Assembly (NCBI GenBank): GCA_028292405.1
Contig: JAQGMJ010000003.1
Location: 31,281 to 95,280, forward strand
Direction of reading: 5' to 3'
DNA: 64,000 nt
From: Betaproteobacteria bacterium
Lineage (GTDB): Bacteria; Pseudomonadota; Gammaproteobacteria; Burkholderiales; JAEUOS01
The first letter of the stretch is position 1. Each line of letters starts with the position of its first letter. Of the stretch, positions 44,830 through 58,199 are shown piece by piece. The position numbers were made by a program, and so were the translations under genes. Under the pieces are notes generated by a model. That model was not told where the DNA came from, did no database searches, and saw nothing but the letters and a program-made list of their open reading frames with translations.

Positions 44830-46341
44830 TCACAGCGAATTGCCCATCGCCACCACGCACAGGCCCATCAGCGCGCCGGGCAACAGGCCCAGCGCCAGCA
44901 GCGCCACGCCATTGATCGAGAGCAGCGCATGCGAGGCCGCGTCGGCGACGATCGGCTGTTTGTCGAGCGGCTCGTCGAAGTACATCAGCTTGATGATGCG
45001 CAGGTAATAGAACGCACCGATCAGCGAGAACACTACCGCGACCACGGCCAGCCAGGCCATGTGCGCGCTGACGGCTGCTTCCAGTACCGCCAGCTTGGCG
45101 TAGAAACCCACGGTGGGCGGCAGGCCGGCGAGGGAGAACATGACGATGCCCATCATGCCGGCGAACCAGGGGCTGCGCGCGTTCAGACCCTTGAAGTCGT
45201 CCAGCTTGTCGGCCTCGAAGCCCTGGCGCGCCAGCAGCAGCACCATGCCGAAAGAGGCCAGGGTGGTGAGCGTATAGGTGATGATGTAGAACAGCGAGGA
45301 GCCGTAGGCGGTGGCGGCGCTCAGGCGGTTGCCGTCTACCACGCCGGAAGAAAGGCCGAGCAGCACGAAACCCATGTGCGAGATCGTCGAGTAGGCCAGC
45401 ATGCGCTTGATGTTGGTCTGCGCGATCGCACCGAGGTTGCCCACGGCCAGCGACAGCACCGCGAGGATCACCAGCATTTGCTGCCAGTCGGCAGCGACGT
45501 TGGACAAGCCATTAACCAGCAGGCGCACCATGATGGCGAAGGCGGCCAGCTTGGGCGCGGCGCCGACCATCAGGGTAACCGGGGTGGGCGCGCCGTGGTA
45601 CACGTCGGGAATCCACATGTGGAAAGGCACCACGCCTAGCTTGAACGCTAGGCCGGCGACGGCGAACACCAGGCCGAACAGCACCATGTTGCGCTTGGCC
45701 ACGCCGTTGGCCAGCGCCTTGGCGATTTCGCCGATTTCCAGGGTGCCAGAGGCGCCGTAGATCATCGACATGCCGTAGAGCAAGAGGCCGGAGGCCAGCG
45801 CGCCCAGCACAAAATACTTGATCGCCGCTTCGGTGGAGACCACGGAGTCGCGGTTCAGCGCCACCATGGCATACAGGGACAGCGACAGCAGCTCCAGGCC
45901 GAGGTAGAGCATGAGGAAGTTGTTGGCCGAGATCATGATCATCCCGCCCAGCAGCGCGAACAGCGAGAGATGGTAGAACTCTCCGGAGAGCAGCGCGCGC
46001 TCGGCCATGTAGCGGCGCGAGTAGACGAAGGAGACGCCGACAGCCAGGTAGGCGCCGAGCTTGAGCAGGTTGGCCATCTGGTCGATGACGAACATGTTGG
46101 TGAAGGCGTAGCTGCGCTCGGGCAGGCCGAGCATGGCGAACGACAGGCTGCCGCACATCGCAAGTGCGAGTATCGACAGCCAGAACAAGGCGCGCGACTT
46201 GCCCGAGCCGGCGTCGTCGCCCTTGGAAGCTTTCGGCCAGAAGGCGTCCACCACCATGATCAGCGAGATCATGATGAACAGCAGCAACTCCGGATAGGCT
46301 GGAATCAGGTTGTAGGCGTTCGGATTCGGTATCGGGTTCAT
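44830..46341 (-). CDS. nuoN: NADH-quinone oxidoreductase subunit N
   Basis: A 503-residue antiporter-like membrane subunit with about 14 helices. [29 protein letters not shown] holds the conserved glutamate of TM5 and [24 protein letters not shown] the lysine-containing TM7 loop. It forms one of three proton channels of complex I. The start overlaps the nuoM stop by 4 bases. Confidence 0.96.
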   Translation of the reverse strand: MNPIPNPNAYNLIPAYPELLLFIMISLIMVVDAFWPKASKGDDAGSGKSRALFWLSILALAMCGSLSFAMLGLPERSYAFTNMFVIDQMANLLKLGAYLAVGVSFVYSRRYMAERALLSGEFYHLSLFALLGGMIMISANNFLMLYLGLELLSLSLYAMVALNRDSVVSTEAAIKYFVLGALASGLLLYGMSMIYGASGTLEIGEIAKALANGVAKRNMVLFGLVFAVAGLAFKLGVVPFHMWIPDVYHGAPTPVTLMVGAAPKLAAFAIMVRLLVNGLSNVAADWQQMLVILAVLSLAVGNLGAIAQTNIKRMLAYSTISHMGFVLLGLSSGVVDGNRLSAATAYGSSLFYIITYTLTTLASFGMVLLLARQGFEADKLDDFKGLNARSPWFAGMMGIVMFSLAGLPPTVGFYAKLAVLEAAVSAHMAWLAVVAVVFSLIGAFYYLRIIKLMYFDEPLDKQPIVADAASHALLSINGVALLALGLLPGALMGLCVVAMGNSL

Positions 46342-47849
46342 GGGTGGACCGTCGTATCTTTACTCTTCGCCACGTGGCGGGCAAGCTCGCTCACCGAGGC
46401 GTGCATGACGTCAGTGACAGGCTTGGGATTGATACCCATGTAGAGCACGGCGGCGGCCAGCAGCGCGAGGATGGAAAATTCGCGCGCACCGATGTCCTTC
46501 AGCTGCCGCACGTGGTCGTTGGCGATGTCGCCGAAGTAGACCCGCTTGACCATCCACAGCGAATAGGCAGCGCCGAAGATCAGCGTGGTGGCCGCCGCGA
46601 AGGCGACCCAGAAGTTGTACTTCACCGCCGCCAGGATCACCATGAACTCGCCGACGAAGCCGGAGGTGGCCGGCAGGCCCGAGTTGGCCATGGCGAACAG
46701 CACGGCGAAAGCGGCGAACTTCGGCATCACATTGGCCACCCCGCCGTAGTCGGCGATCTCGCGAGTGTGCATGCGATCGTACAGCACGCCGATGCACAGG
46801 AACATGGCCCCGGAGATGAAGCCATGGGAGATCATCTGCACGATGCCGCCTTCGACTGCCAGGCCCATGGGTGCACCGTCGCGGAACATGAAAAAGCTCA
46901 GGGTGACGAAGCCCATATGCGCGATCGACGAATAGGCCACCAGCTTTTTCATGTCGGTCTGCACCAGGGCCACCAGGCCGATGTAGACCACGGCGATCAG
47001 CGACAGCGCGATCATCAGGCCGGCCAGGTCGCGGCTGGCGTCGGGCGCGATCGGCAGCGAAAACCGCAGGAAACCGTAAGCGCCCAGCTTCAGCATGATC
47101 GCCGCCAGCACCACCGAGCCGCCGGTGGGCGCCTGCACGTGCGCGTCGGGCAGCCAGGTATGCACCGGCCACATCGGCACCTTGGCGGCGAAGGCCAGCA
47201 GGAAGGCGACAAAGATGTATTTCTGCTCCGACAAGGTCAGCGGCAGGTTGTGCCAGGTGGTGATGTCGAAGCTCTTCGACTGGGTGTACAGGTAGATGAT
47301 GGCCACCAGGGTCAGCAAGGAGCCGGCCAGGGTGTAGAGAAAGAACTTGAAGGCGGCGTAGACCCGGTTTTGCCCGCCCCAGACGCCGATGATCACGTAC
47401 ATCGGGATCAGCGTGGCTTCGAAGAACACATAGAACAGCGCGCCGTCCAGCGCGCAGAACACCCCGATCATCAGGCCAGAGAGGATCAGGAAGGCGCCCA
47501 TGTATTGCGAGACGCGGGTCTCGATCACTTCCCAACCGGCCAGCACCACCAGCACGGTGATGAAGGCGGTGAGTGGCACGAACAGCATCGAGATGCCGTC
47601 GACGCCCAGGTAGTACTGGATGTTGAAGCGCTCGACCCAGGTGTATTTTTCGACGAACTGAAAGCCCGCCGAGGCGCTGTTGAAATCAGCCAGCAGCGGA
47701 AACGTGACCGCCAGGCCGGCGAGCGCGCCGATCAGCGCCAGGTTGCGCGCCAGCTTGGCGTTCTTGTCGCCGCCGGTGGCGAGCACCACCAGGCCGGCGA
47801 TGATCGGTACCCAGATGCAAAGGGTGAGGATGGGAGGGGAAGACGGCAT
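46338..47849 (-). CDS. nuoM: NADH-quinone oxidoreductase subunit M
   Basis: A 503-residue antiporter-like subunit. [18 protein letters not shown] (TM5 glutamate), [30 protein letters not shown] (TM7-8) and [22 protein letters not shown] are the core motifs. It is the middle proton-translocating module, 22 bases after nuoL. Confidence 0.97.
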   Translation of the reverse strand: MPSSPPILTLCIWVPIIAGLVVLATGGDKNAKLARNLALIGALAGLAVTFPLLADFNSASAGFQFVEKYTWVERFNIQYYLGVDGISMLFVPLTAFITVLVVLAGWEVIETRVSQYMGAFLILSGLMIGVFCALDGALFYVFFEATLIPMYVIIGVWGGQNRVYAAFKFFLYTLAGSLLTLVAIIYLYTQSKSFDITTWHNLPLTLSEQKYIFVAFLLAFAAKVPMWPVHTWLPDAHVQAPTGGSVVLAAIMLKLGAYGFLRFSLPIAPDASRDLAGLMIALSLIAVVYIGLVALVQTDMKKLVAYSSIAHMGFVTLSFFMFRDGAPMGLAVEGGIVQMISHGFISGAMFLCIGVLYDRMHTREIADYGGVANVMPKFAAFAVLFAMANSGLPATSGFVGEFMVILAAVKYNFWVAFAAATTLIFGAAYSLWMVKRVYFGDIANDHVRQLKDIGAREFSILALLAAAVLYMGINPKPVTDVMHASVSELARHVAKSKDTTVHP

Positions 47850-47871
47850 GGGTCGTCGCTTATCGTGTCTC

Positions 47872-49989
47872 TTACTTCGCCACCACGTGGTGGAAGATCA
47901 AACTCAGGGAGAAAAACACCGCGATCATCATCACCACGGCGTATTGGTACAGGGCGCCGGTCTGGAACCAGCCGGTCAGGCGGGCCACCCAGCCGACGAA
48001 CTTGGCGCTGCCGTTGATGATCAGCGTGTCGATGATGCCGACGTCGCCGCCCTTCCACAGGCCGGTGCCCAGGAGACGCGCGCCGCCGGCGAAAAAGATT
48101 TCGTTGAAACGGTCGAAGAAATACTTGTTGTCCAGCAGGGTGTAGACCGGCGAGAGCGCCTTTTGCCAGGCGGCCGGCCAGTCGGTCTTCACCATGTAGA
48201 ACACGTAGGCGGTGACCACGCCGGCCAGCGCCAGCCAGAACGGTGCGTGGGTGAAGGCATGCAACGCCATGCCGATTGCGCCGCCACTCTCTTCGAATTC
48301 GTGTGCCAGCTCGGCCATCGCCTCGTGCTCCTTGAGCACGGTGATGACGCCGTCGAAAAAGCCGCCGTAGAGCATGGTGTGGATGGTCAGATAGCCAATG
48401 ATCATCGACGGAATCGCCAGCAGGATCAGCGGCAGCGTCACCACCCAGGGCGACTCGTGCGGCTTGCCGCCATGGCCGTGGTCGTCGTGATGCGCGTCGG
48501 GTTCGGCGTGCGTGGCGTGATCACCGTGGTCGGCGTGGTCATCATGCGCGGCGGCGGCGTGGTGTTCATCCTCATTTGCGTGACTGGGCGCATGGTCGTA
48601 GCGCTCGGGGCCGTGGAATACCAGGAAGTACATGCGGAAGGAGTAGAACGCGGTGACGAACACACCAGCCAGCACCGCGAAATGCGCGAAGCCGGCGCCG
48701 GTTAGGTGGCTGGCGGCAGTCGCGTCGATGATCGAGTCCTTGGAATAGAACCCCGAGAAAAATGGCGTGCCGATCAGCGCGAGTGAGCCGATCAGCGAAG
48801 TGATCCAGGTGATCGGCATGTACTTGCGCAAGCCGCCCATGTAGCGCATGTCCTGGTTGTGGTGGCAGCCCATGATCACCGAGCCCGCGCCGAGGAACAG
48901 CAGCGCCTTGAAGAAGGCGTGGGTCATCAGGTGGAAAATCGCCACCGAGTAGGCCGAGCAGCCCAGCGCCACCGTCATGTAGCCGAGTTGCGAGAGCGTG
49001 GAATACGCCACCACCCGCTTGATGTCGTTCTGGATGATGCCGAGAAAGCCCATGAACAGCGCGGTAATCGAGCCGATGATCAGCACGAAGGAAAGCGCGG
49101 CGTCGGTCAGTTCGAACAGCGGCGACATGCGCGCCACCATGAATATGCCGGCCGTCACCATGGTGGCGGCGTGGATCAGCGCGGAGATCGGGGTCGGGCC
49201 TTCCATCGAATCGGGCAGCCACACATGCAGCGGCACCTGCGCCGACTTGCCCATGGCGCCGATGAACAGGCAGATACACACGGCGGTCAGCACCGTGGGG
49301 TCGCCCGGGATGTTCGGGATGGTCATCTCCGCCAGCTTGTGCAGCAAGGCGTCGTTGCCGTAGAACACCTGCGCGTAGTCCAGGCTGCCGAAGTAGGCCA
49401 GCACCAGGCCGATGCCGAGCAGGAAGCCGAAATCGCCGACGCGGTTGACCAGGAAGGCCTTCAGGTTCGCGTAGATCGCCGTCGGCCGGGTGTACCAGAA
49501 GCCGATAAGCAGGTAAGACACAAGGCCCACCGCTTCCCAGCCGAAAAACAGCTGCAAGAAGTTGTTGCTCATCACCAGCATGAGCATCGAGAAAGTGAAC
49601 AGCGAAATGTAGGAGAAGAAACGGTTGTAGCCGGGGTCGTCCGCCATGTAGCCGATGGTGTAAATGTGCACCATCAGCGAGACGAAGGTCACCACCAGCA
49701 TCATGGTGACCGTCAGGTGGTCGATCAGGAAGCCGACGTTGAAGTTGACGCCGTCGGCCACCGTCCAGGTATAAAGCGCGCCGTTGAACAGCGGACCGCT
49801 GGTCTCGAAGGCCTGCTGCGCAACGATGCAGGAGACGATGAAGGACACCAGCACGCCGAGGATGGCGACCGAATGCGAAGCGGTGCGGCCAAGAATGGCG
49901 CCGCCGAACCTGGTGCCGAAGATGCCGGCGAGGATGGCGCCCGCAAGAGGCGCAAGCGCTGCGACCAGCAAAAGCTGCGGAAGGGTCAT
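47872..49989 (-). CDS. nuoL: NADH-quinone oxidoreductase subunit L, with histidine-rich loop
   Basis: A 705-residue antiporter-like subunit with the long C-terminal lateral helix region. FFGWEAVGLVSYLLIGFWYTR (TM5) and MGKSAQVPLHVWLPDSMEGPTPISALIHAATMV (TM7-8) are intact. E. coli NuoL has 613 residues; part of the excess is a hydrophilic loop at about 462-510 with 14 histidines and many Asp and Ala, which looks able to bind metal. Distal proton pump of complex I. Confidence 0.97.
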   Translation of the reverse strand: MTLPQLLLVAALAPLAGAILAGIFGTRFGGAILGRTASHSVAILGVLVSFIVSCIVAQQAFETSGPLFNGALYTWTVADGVNFNVGFLIDHLTVTMMLVVTFVSLMVHIYTIGYMADDPGYNRFFSYISLFTFSMLMLVMSNNFLQLFFGWEAVGLVSYLLIGFWYTRPTAIYANLKAFLVNRVGDFGFLLGIGLVLAYFGSLDYAQVFYGNDALLHKLAEMTIPNIPGDPTVLTAVCICLFIGAMGKSAQVPLHVWLPDSMEGPTPISALIHAATMVTAGIFMVARMSPLFELTDAALSFVLIIGSITALFMGFLGIIQNDIKRVVAYSTLSQLGYMTVALGCSAYSVAIFHLMTHAFFKALLFLGAGSVIMGCHHNQDMRYMGGLRKYMPITWITSLIGSLALIGTPFFSGFYSKDSIIDATAASHLTGAGFAHFAVLAGVFVTAFYSFRMYFLVFHGPERYDHAPSHANEDEHHAAAAHDDHADHGDHATHAEPDAHHDDHGHGGKPHESPWVVTLPLILLAIPSMIIGYLTIHTMLYGGFFDGVITVLKEHEAMAELAHEFEESGGAIGMALHAFTHAPFWLALAGVVTAYVFYMVKTDWPAAWQKALSPVYTLLDNKYFFDRFNEIFFAGGARLLGTGLWKGGDVGIIDTLIINGSAKFVGWVARLTGWFQTGALYQYAVVMMIAVFFSLSLIFHHVVAK

Positions 49990-49995
49990 TTGTTC

Positions 49996-50310
49996 TTATC
50001 CCTTCAGGTTGTCGAGTTCTTCGACGTCGACAGTATCAAGATTGCGGAACAGCACCACCAAAATCGCCAGGCCGATGGCAGATTCGGCCGCCGCCACGGT
50101 GAGGATGAAAAACACGAACACCTGCCCGTCCGGATCGCCGAGGAAGTGCGAGAACCCGACGAAGTTCATGTTCACCGCCAGCAGCATCAGCTCGATGGCC
50201 ATCAGCAGGACGATCAGGTTCCTGCGGTTCAGGAAGATGCCGACGATGCTGATCGAAAACAAGATCGCACCCAGCACCAGCACGTGGGATTGGCTGATCG
50301 CACCGCTCAT
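49996..50310 (-). CDS. nuoK: NADH-quinone oxidoreductase subunit K
   Basis: A 104-residue, three-helix subunit with the conserved glutamates in [16 protein letters not shown] and [17 protein letters not shown]. The ATG overlaps the nuoJ stop by 4 bases; the open frame continuing upstream into nuoJ is not coding. It lies 6 bases before nuoL. Confidence 0.96.
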   Translation of the reverse strand: MSGAISQSHVLVLGAILFSISIVGIFLNRRNLIVLLMAIELMLLAVNMNFVGFSHFLGDPDGQVFVFFILTVAAAESAIGLAILVVLFRNLDTVDVEELDNLKG

Positions 50311-51020
50311 TTTCCTGCCTCCTTGGGCGCCGGTGCGCCGGCGGGTGTGGCGGCTGCGGCAGGTACTCCTGCGGGAACGGCCGCGGCCGGCGGCGCCTTG
50401 GGCGTCGCCACTTCCCGCGCGACCGATGCCATCTTGACGATGCGCAGACGGTCGCCGCTTTTCACCAGTACCTGGCGCGCCGGGTTCTGCGCCTTGCTGT
50501 CCTTGCGCCCGCGCAGGGTCAGCGCCAGGGCCGCGACGATGGCCACCAGCAGGATGATCGCGGCGACCTCGAAGGGGAACAGGTAATCGGTATAGATCAG
50601 GTGGCCCAGTTCCTTGACGTTGCTGTAGCCGGGCTGGCTCGACGGCGCGGCCGCCGGGGCGGTGGCGTCGAACATGGGGCTCAGCAGGATGAAGGACATC
50701 TCGCCCAGCATCAGGGCGCCGACGAGGAAGCCGAACTTGGAGTTCTTCCAGAAATTCTCGCGCAGCTTGTCGAGGTTGATGTCCATCATCATCACCACGA
50801 ACAGGAACAGCACCATCACCGCGCCGACATACACCAGTACCAGGGCGATGGCCAGGAACTCGGCCTTGAGCAGCATCCAGATGGCGGCGGCGTTGAAAAA
50901 CGACAGCACCAGCCAGAGCGCGGCATGCACCGGGTTGCGCGCGGTGATCACGCCGAAGGCGGCGAACACCAGCACCGCCGAGAAGACGTAGAACAATATT
51001 GTATTGAAGGGCATCATCAT
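50307..51020 (-). CDS. nuoJ: NADH-quinone oxidoreductase subunit J, with Ala/Pro-rich tail
   Basis: A 237-residue subunit. The first 170 residues carry five helices, including [24 protein letters not shown], where the pi-bulge of TM3 lies. Residues about 175-237 form a hydrophilic tail rich in Ala and Pro ([19 protein letters not shown]), absent from E. coli NuoJ (184 residues). Three ATGs in a row start the gene; the first is used here. Confidence 0.95.
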   Translation of the reverse strand: MMMPFNTILFYVFSAVLVFAAFGVITARNPVHAALWLVLSFFNAAAIWMLLKAEFLAIALVLVYVGAVMVLFLFVVMMMDINLDKLRENFWKNSKFGFLVGALMLGEMSFILLSPMFDATAPAAAPSSQPGYSNVKELGHLIYTDYLFPFEVAAIILLVAIVAALALTLRGRKDSKAQNPARQVLVKSGDRLRIVKMASVAREVATPKAPPAAAVPAGVPAAAATPAGAPAPKEAGK

Positions 51021-51025
51021 TGTGA

Positions 51026-51532
51026 TCAGCGGTAGGCGGCGTCCGCGGCGCGGGCGGCGGCGATGTCCTTCTCATAGCGGTCGCCCACCGCCAGCAGCAT
51101 GTCCTTGGTGTAATACAGGTCGCCGCGCTTTTCGCCGTGGTATTCCAGCACGTGGGTCTCGACGATCGAATCGACCGGGCAGGACTCTTCGCAAAAACCG
51201 CAGAAGATGCATTTGGTCAGGTCGATGTCGTAGCGCGTGGTGCGGCGCGAGCCGTCGTCGCGCACCTCGGACTCGATGGTGATCGCCAGGGCCGGGCACA
51301 CCGCCTCGCACAGCTTGCAGGCGATGCAGCGCTCTTCGCCGTTCGGGTAGCGGCGCAGCGCGTGCAGGCCGCGAAAGCGCGGCGACTGCGGCGTTTTTTC
51401 TTCCGGGAACTGCACCGTGATCTTGCGGGCAAACACATAGCGCCCGGTCAGGGCGAGGCCCTTGAACAATTCCTTCAACAGCAGGCTGTTGAGGAAGTCC
51501 TTGACGGTGGCGGTGGGAGACATGATGGGCAT
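51026..51532 (-). CDS. nuoI: NADH-quinone oxidoreductase subunit I
   Basis: A 168-residue ferredoxin-like subunit carrying clusters N6a and N6b: [12 protein letters not shown] and [12 protein letters not shown]. It links the peripheral arm to the quinone site. An ATG three codons later is an alternative start. 16 bases after nuoH. Confidence 0.96.
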   Translation of the reverse strand: MPIMSPTATVKDFLNSLLLKELFKGLALTGRYVFARKITVQFPEEKTPQSPRFRGLHALRRYPNGEERCIACKLCEAVCPALAITIESEVRDDGSRRTTRYDIDLTKCIFCGFCEESCPVDSIVETHVLEYHGEKRGDLYYTKDMLLAVGDRYEKDIAAARAADAAYR

Positions 51533-51548
51533 GATGGCTTATCCGTGA

Positions 51549-52712
51549 CTAGTTCCAGATGCTCCAGGGCGACACCACCCACAGGCCGATCACGGCCAGC
51601 CAGACAATGGTGAGGGGAATGAATACCTTCCAGCCCAGGCGCATGATCTGGTCGTAGCGGTAGCGCGGGAAGCTGGCGCGGATCCAGATGAAAAACGACA
51701 GGAAGAAAAACGCCTTGCCGATCAGCCAGATCCAGCCCGGAATGAAGGAAAGGAAGCTGAACGGCGCGTCCCAGCCGCCGAAAAAGAAGGTGGCCGTCAA
51801 CATGGAGATCAGGATCATGTTGGCGTATTCGGCGAGGAAAAACAGCGCGAAGGCCATGCCGGAATATTCAACCATGTGGCCGGCGACGATTTCGGATTCG
51901 CCCTCGACCACGTCGAACGGGTGGCGGTTGGTTTCGGCCACGCCAGACACCAGGTAGATGACGAATATCGGCAACAGCGGCAGCCAGTTCCACGACAGGA
52001 AATTGAGATACAGCCAATCGAGTTGGCTGACGTGCACGCCGAACCAGATCTCGCATAGCTTCCCGACGGAGTTGTTAGCAAACAGGCCCTTGGTCTGGCC
52101 CAGCACGATGTCGTTCATGTTCAGGCTGCCGCTGACCAGCAGCACGATCAGGAGCGAAAACCCCATCGCCAACTCATACGACACCATCTGCGCCGATGCG
52201 CGGATCGCGCCGATGAAAGCGTATTTCGAATTCGATGCCCAGCCGGCGATGATGATGCCGTAGACCTCGAGTGAAGTGATTGCCATCACGAACAGCAGGC
52301 CGGCATTGATGTTTGCCAGCACCGCCTGCGGGCCGAAGGGCATTACCGCCCAGGCTGCCATCGCCGGCATGATCACCATGATAGGCGCCAGGATGAACAG
52401 GCCGCGGTTGGCGCCGGTGGGGATCAGCACTTCCTTGAGCAGGAGCTTCAGCCCGTCGGCGATCGGCTGGAACAGCCCCAGCGGGCCGACGCGGTTCGGG
52501 CCGATGCGCACCTGCATCCAGCCGATCAGCTTGCGTTCCCACAGGATGCTGTAGGCGACGCTACCCAGCAGCGGCAAGACCACGCAGACGATCAGCGCCA
52601 GCGAAATCACCAAGTGGGACAAGGGGTCCCAAATGGCGCCGAGATGAGCCAGCCCCCAGCTATCCAGAGGCTTGCAGAGCGACCAGGTGGCGCAGTAGGT
52701 TTCGTTGCTCAT
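51549..52712 (-). CDS. nuoH: NADH-quinone oxidoreductase subunit H
   Basis: A 387-residue membrane subunit with eight or nine helices that forms part of the quinone chamber. [41 protein letters not shown] and [16 protein letters not shown] are the family motifs. About 40 N-terminal residues precede the first helix, more than in E. coli (325 residues). The ATG overlaps the nuoG stop (TGATG), which fixes the start. Confidence 0.96.
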   Translation of the reverse strand: MSNETYCATWSLCKPLDSWGLAHLGAIWDPLSHLVISLALIVCVVLPLLGSVAYSILWERKLIGWMQVRIGPNRVGPLGLFQPIADGLKLLLKEVLIPTGANRGLFILAPIMVIMPAMAAWAVMPFGPQAVLANINAGLLFVMAITSLEVYGIIIAGWASNSKYAFIGAIRASAQMVSYELAMGFSLLIVLLVSGSLNMNDIVLGQTKGLFANNSVGKLCEIWFGVHVSQLDWLYLNFLSWNWLPLLPIFVIYLVSGVAETNRHPFDVVEGESEIVAGHMVEYSGMAFALFFLAEYANMILISMLTATFFFGGWDAPFSFLSFIPGWIWLIGKAFFFLSFFIWIRASFPRYRYDQIMRLGWKVFIPLTIVWLAVIGLWVVSPWSIWN

Positions 52713-55024
52713 CAGCCGCGCTCCACCGTGAGAACGCCGCTCAGAGGCCCGGCGTTGAAGGTGGAAGGATGCGCGCCGGAAAGGCGTACGCAACCGGCCG
52801 GCAGGCGATCGTCGCGCGCGGCGGCCAGGGTGACATCGCCTGAACCATTGCGCAATTTAAGCTGCCCACCTTCGGCGACGCCGAGCTTTTGCAACTCGTC
52901 GCCATGCAGCCAGGCGCGCGGCGCCTTGGAATCAGCAGTCAGTTGCAGCGACTCGGCGCGGCGCACCAGGGCGTCGGCAAAGTAGATCGGCACATCGGCG
53001 ATGCGCTGGAAGCCGGCGCCGGGCGCCGCTACCTTTTGCACCGACACCTGGGTGTGATTATCCAGCTTGGCCGCGATGTCGGTAGGCAGACACTCGCCGC
53101 GCACGGCCTCGGGCGTGTCCTGCTCGAAACCGGACAACTCCAGAATGTTGCCCAGCACGCGCAGCACCTTCCACGCCGGACGGGTATCGCCGAGCGGCCG
53201 CACCACGCCGTTGAAACTTTGCGCCAGGCCTTCGGTGTTGACGAAGGTGCCGGCCGTCTCGGTAAAAGGTGCGACCGGCAGCAGCACGTCGGCCACGTCC
53301 AGCGAATGCTTGAAGGGCGACATAACGACGACCATGTCGGCATCGGCCAAGGCCTTCATCGCTTGCGCAGGATAGGCAGTGTCCAGCGCAGGCTCCGCGT
53401 GTACAAGAAGGTAGGCCTTGAGCGGCTGCTCGAGCATCTGGCGGGCGTTCTTGCCGCCCTCCCCCGGGGTGACGCGGGCGATGTAGCCGCCGACGCTATT
53501 GGCCGCCTCGCCGATAAAGCCGAAGCGCACCTTGGCGTCCGCCTTCAGCTCGCCCAGGCGACGCGCGATCGCCTGCACGCGCGCGTGAATCTGCGCCGCG
53601 TCGGCCGACTGTGCCGCGAGGTTGCCGATCCACAGTGCGCTGTTGTTGCCGCTTTTCAGACTAGCCGCGATCGCTTTCGCCATATCATCGGCCGCGCCGT
53701 CATCCAGTGCCGCCAGCACGCCGTCGAGCGCGGCGCAGATTTGCGCGGGCGCGACAACCAGCTTGTTCTTCACGTTCATCAGCCAATCGTCGTCCACCGA
53801 GTGGATCATGCTGACTTGCGTGAGTTTTTTCTTCGCCAGCTGGCGCACGCGTTGCGCCAGCAGCGGGTGGTCCTTGCGCAGGAAGGAGCCGATCACCAGC
53901 ACACGGTCGAGTTGCCCGATTTCCGCCACCGGCATGCCCAGCCAGGGCGCGCCGCTCATTGCATGGTCACCGGAGAAATCGCTCTGGCGCAGGCGGTGGT
54001 CGATGTTTTCCGAACCCAAGGCGCGCGTCAGGTGCTGCGCCAGGTGCATTTCTTCCAGCGTGGCGTGCGGCGACACCAGGGTGCCGATGCTCGATGCGCC
54101 ATGCTTCGCCTTGATGTCGGTGAGGCCGTGGGCCACGAATTCCAGTGCCGTCTGCCAGTCGACCGTCTTCCATTCGCCGCCCTGCTTGACCATCGGCGCG
54201 GTGAGGCGCTGGTCCGAGTTCAGGGCTTCGTAGGAAAAACGGTCCTTGTCCGAAATCCAGCATTCGTTGACGGCGTCGTTTTCCAGCGGCACCACGCGCA
54301 TCACCTTGTTGTTTTTTACCTGCACTACCAGGTTGGCGCCGAGCGAATCATGCGGGCTCACGCTCTTGCGGCGCGACAGCTCCCAGGTGCGGGCGGAATA
54401 GCGGAAAGGCTTGCTGGTAAGTGCGCCGACCGGGCAGATGTCGATCATGTTGCCCGAGAGTTCCGAATCCACCGTCTTGCCGACGAAGGAAGTGATCTCC
54501 GAATGCTCGCCGCGACCCAGCATGCCCAGTTCCATCACGCCGGCGATTTCCTGGCCGAAGCGCACGCAGCGGGTGCAGTGGATGCAGCGGGTCATCTCTT
54601 CCATCGAGATCAGCGGGCCGACGTTCTTGTGGAACACCACGCGCTTTTCTTCCTGGTAGCGCGAGCCGGAGCCGCCGTAACCCACGGCCAGGTCCTGCAA
54701 CTGGCATTCACCGCCCTGGTCGCAGATCGGGCAATCCAGCGGGTGGTTGATCAGCAGGAATTCCATCACCCCGGCCTGCGCCTTCTTGGCGGCCTCGGAT
54801 GCGGTGAACACCTTCATGCCGGCCGTGACCGGCGTAGCGCAGGCGGGCAGCGGCTTGGGCGCCTTTTCCACTTGCACCAGGCACATGCGGCAGTTCGCCG
54901 CGATGGACAGCTTCTTGTGATAGCAGAAGTGCGGCACGTAGACGCCGAGCTTGTTGGCAGCGTCCATCACCATGCTGCCTTCGAGCACTTCGACCTTCTG
55001 CCCGTCGATTTCCAGTTCAACCAT
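52712..55024 (-). CDS. nuoG: NADH-quinone oxidoreductase subunit G
   Basis: A 770-residue peripheral-arm subunit. The N-terminal ferredoxin domain has cysteines in [17 protein letters not shown] (cluster N1b); [19 protein letters not shown] is the His/Cys N5 motif and [17 protein letters not shown] starts N4. The rest is a molybdopterin-oxidoreductase-like domain without cofactor. Length agrees with betaproteobacterial NuoG, shorter than the E. coli form. Confidence 0.96.
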   Translation of the reverse strand: MVELEIDGQKVEVLEGSMVMDAANKLGVYVPHFCYHKKLSIAANCRMCLVQVEKAPKPLPACATPVTAGMKVFTASEAAKKAQAGVMEFLLINHPLDCPICDQGGECQLQDLAVGYGGSGSRYQEEKRVVFHKNVGPLISMEEMTRCIHCTRCVRFGQEIAGVMELGMLGRGEHSEITSFVGKTVDSELSGNMIDICPVGALTSKPFRYSARTWELSRRKSVSPHDSLGANLVVQVKNNKVMRVVPLENDAVNECWISDKDRFSYEALNSDQRLTAPMVKQGGEWKTVDWQTALEFVAHGLTDIKAKHGASSIGTLVSPHATLEEMHLAQHLTRALGSENIDHRLRQSDFSGDHAMSGAPWLGMPVAEIGQLDRVLVIGSFLRKDHPLLAQRVRQLAKKKLTQVSMIHSVDDDWLMNVKNKLVVAPAQICAALDGVLAALDDGAADDMAKAIAASLKSGNNSALWIGNLAAQSADAAQIHARVQAIARRLGELKADAKVRFGFIGEAANSVGGYIARVTPGEGGKNARQMLEQPLKAYLLVHAEPALDTAYPAQAMKALADADMVVVMSPFKHSLDVADVLLPVAPFTETAGTFVNTEGLAQSFNGVVRPLGDTRPAWKVLRVLGNILELSGFEQDTPEAVRGECLPTDIAAKLDNHTQVSVQKVAAPGAGFQRIADVPIYFADALVRRAESLQLTADSKAPRAWLHGDELQKLGVAEGGQLKLRNGSGDVTLAAARDDRLPAGCVRLSGAHPSTFNAGPLSGVLTVERG

Positions 55025-55056
55025 GATGTGAGAGTCCTTCCCCGGTCCGGTCGGCT

Positions 55057-56384
<1,328 letters not shown>

Positions 56385-56388
<4 letters not shown>

Positions 56389-56858
56389 TTCAGCTCCGCG
56401 ATCAGGGCATCGAGTTTTTCATTGCTCATGAAACTCTCCATGCGCTTGTTGTTCACCAGCAGCACCGGTGCGTCGCCACAAGCGCCCATGCACTCGCCTT
56501 CCATCAGCGTGAACCGGCCATCGGCCGTGGTCTCGCGAAAGCCGATGCCGAGCTTCTGCTTCAGGTGCTCCGCCGCCAGTTCGCCGCCGGAGAGCTGGCA
56601 AGGCAGGTTGGTGCACACCGTGAGCTTGTACTTGCCGCACGGCGCCAGGTTGTACATGTTGTAGAAGGTGGCCACTTCCTGCACCGCCACTGCCGGCATG
56701 CCGATGTAGTCGGCGACGTCCTGCATCACCTCCGGCGAGAGCCAGCTTTTCTCGTCCTGCGCGATGGCCAGCGCCGCCATCACGGCAGACTGCCGCTGGT
56801 CCGGCGGATACTTGGCGAGTTCGCGGTCGATTTTCTTCAGGGATTCGGCGCTTAGCAT
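56385..56858 (-). CDS. nuoE: NADH-quinone oxidoreductase subunit E
   Basis: A 157-residue thioredoxin-fold subunit with the N1a [2Fe-2S] cluster: [13 protein letters not shown] and the second pair in [13 protein letters not shown]. Partner of NuoF. An 87-base gap with short tandem repeats separates it from nuoD. Confidence 0.96.
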
Positions 56859-56916
56859 GGGAGGCTCAAACTTGTGTGTCGCTTTAATTGCTGCTGTGTC
56901 GGTGCGGGTCGGCGCT

Positions 56917-56944
56917 GGTCTTCGCGGGTCTTCGCGGGTCTTCG
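56917..56944. repeat. Short tandem repeat between nuoE and nuoD
   Basis: The 10-base unit TTCGCGGGTC occurs twice in a row (56921-56940), flanked by partial copies on both sides, directly after the nuoD stop. Possibly slippage-derived; no known function. Confidence 0.8.
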
Positions 56945-56945
56945 T

Positions 56946-58199
56946 TTAACGGTCGATCTCGCCGAACACGATGTCCTGGGTGCCGATGATGGTCACCACG
57001 TCGGCAATCATGTGGCCGCGGGACATTTCGTCGAGCGCCTGCAGGTGCGCAAAACCAGGCGCGCGGATTTTCAGCCGGTAAGGCTTGTTGGCGCCATCCG
57101 ATACCAGGTAGATACCGAACTCACCCTTGGGATGTTCCACCGCCGCGTAGGCTTCGCCGGCCGGCACGTGGATGCCCTCGGTGAAGAGCTTGAAGTGGTG
57201 GATCAGTTCTTCCATGTTGGTCTTCATCGCCACGCGCGAGGGCGGCGCCACCTTGTGGTTCGAAGTCATCACCGGGCCGGGGTTGTTGCGCAGCCACTCG
57301 ATGCACTGGCGGATGATCTTGTTCGACTCGCGCATCTCGTGCACGCGTACCAGGTAACGGTCGTAGCAGTCGCCATTGGTGCCCACCGGAATATCGAAAT
57401 CGAGCAGGTCGTAGACCTCGTACGGCTGCTTCTTGCGCAGGTCCCACTCGATGCCGGAGCCGCGCAGCATCGGGCCGGTGAAGCCCATGTTGAGCGCGCG
57501 CTCGGGGGTGACGATGCCGATATCGACCAGGCGCTGCTTCCAGATGCGGTTGTCGGTGAGCAGGGTTTCATACTCGTCGACGTAATGCGGGAAGCGGTTG
57601 GTGAAGTCCTCGATGAAGTCGAGCAGCGAGCCTTCGCGGTTGCTGTTGAGTGCCTTGATCGCCTTTTCGTTGCGGATCTTGGAGACGCGAAACTGCGGCA
57701 TCACGTCGGGCAGGTCGCGGTAGACCCCGCCCGGGCGATAGTAGGCGGCGTGCATGCGCGCGCCCGACACCGCCTCGTAGCAGTCCATCAGGTCCTCGCG
57801 CTCGCGGAAGGCATAGAGGAACACCGTCATCGCGCCGACGTCGAGCGCATGCGCACCCAGCCACAGCAGGTGGTTCAGGATGCGGGTGATCTCATCGAAC
57901 ATCACGCGGATGTACTGCGCGCGCAGCGGCACTTCGACGCCCACCAGCTTTTCGATCGCCATCACATAGGCGTGCTCGTTGGACATCATCGACACGTAGT
58001 CGAGCCGGTCCATGTAGGGCAGCGACTGGATGAAGGTCTTTTGCTCGGCCAGCTTTTCGGTGGCGCGATGCAGCAAGCCGATGTGCGGGTCGGCGCGCTG
58101 CACCACTTCGCCATCGAGTTCCAGCACCAGGCGCAGCACGCCGTGCGCAGCTGGGTGCTGAGGACCGAAGTTCAGCGTGTAATTTTTGATCTCAGCCAT
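56946..58199 (-). CDS. nuoD: NADH-quinone oxidoreductase subunit D
   Basis: A 417-residue 49-kDa-type subunit lining the quinone site. [22 protein letters not shown] carries the conserved quinone-site histidine, and [18 protein letters not shown] and the C-terminal DIVFGEIDR are family marks. It is separate from nuoC (not fused as in E. coli) and overlaps it by 8 bases. Confidence 0.97.
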   Translation of the reverse strand: MAEIKNYTLNFGPQHPAAHGVLRLVLELDGEVVQRADPHIGLLHRATEKLAEQKTFIQSLPYMDRLDYVSMMSNEHAYVMAIEKLVGVEVPLRAQYIRVMFDEITRILNHLLWLGAHALDVGAMTVFLYAFREREDLMDCYEAVSGARMHAAYYRPGGVYRDLPDVMPQFRVSKIRNEKAIKALNSNREGSLLDFIEDFTNRFPHYVDEYETLLTDNRIWKQRLVDIGIVTPERALNMGFTGPMLRGSGIEWDLRKKQPYEVYDLLDFDIPVGTNGDCYDRYLVRVHEMRESNKIIRQCIEWLRNNPGPVMTSNHKVAPPSRVAMKTNMEELIHHFKLFTEGIHVPAGEAYAAVEHPKGEFGIYLVSDGANKPYRLKIRAPGFAHLQALDEMSRGHMIADVVTIIGTQDIVFGEIDR

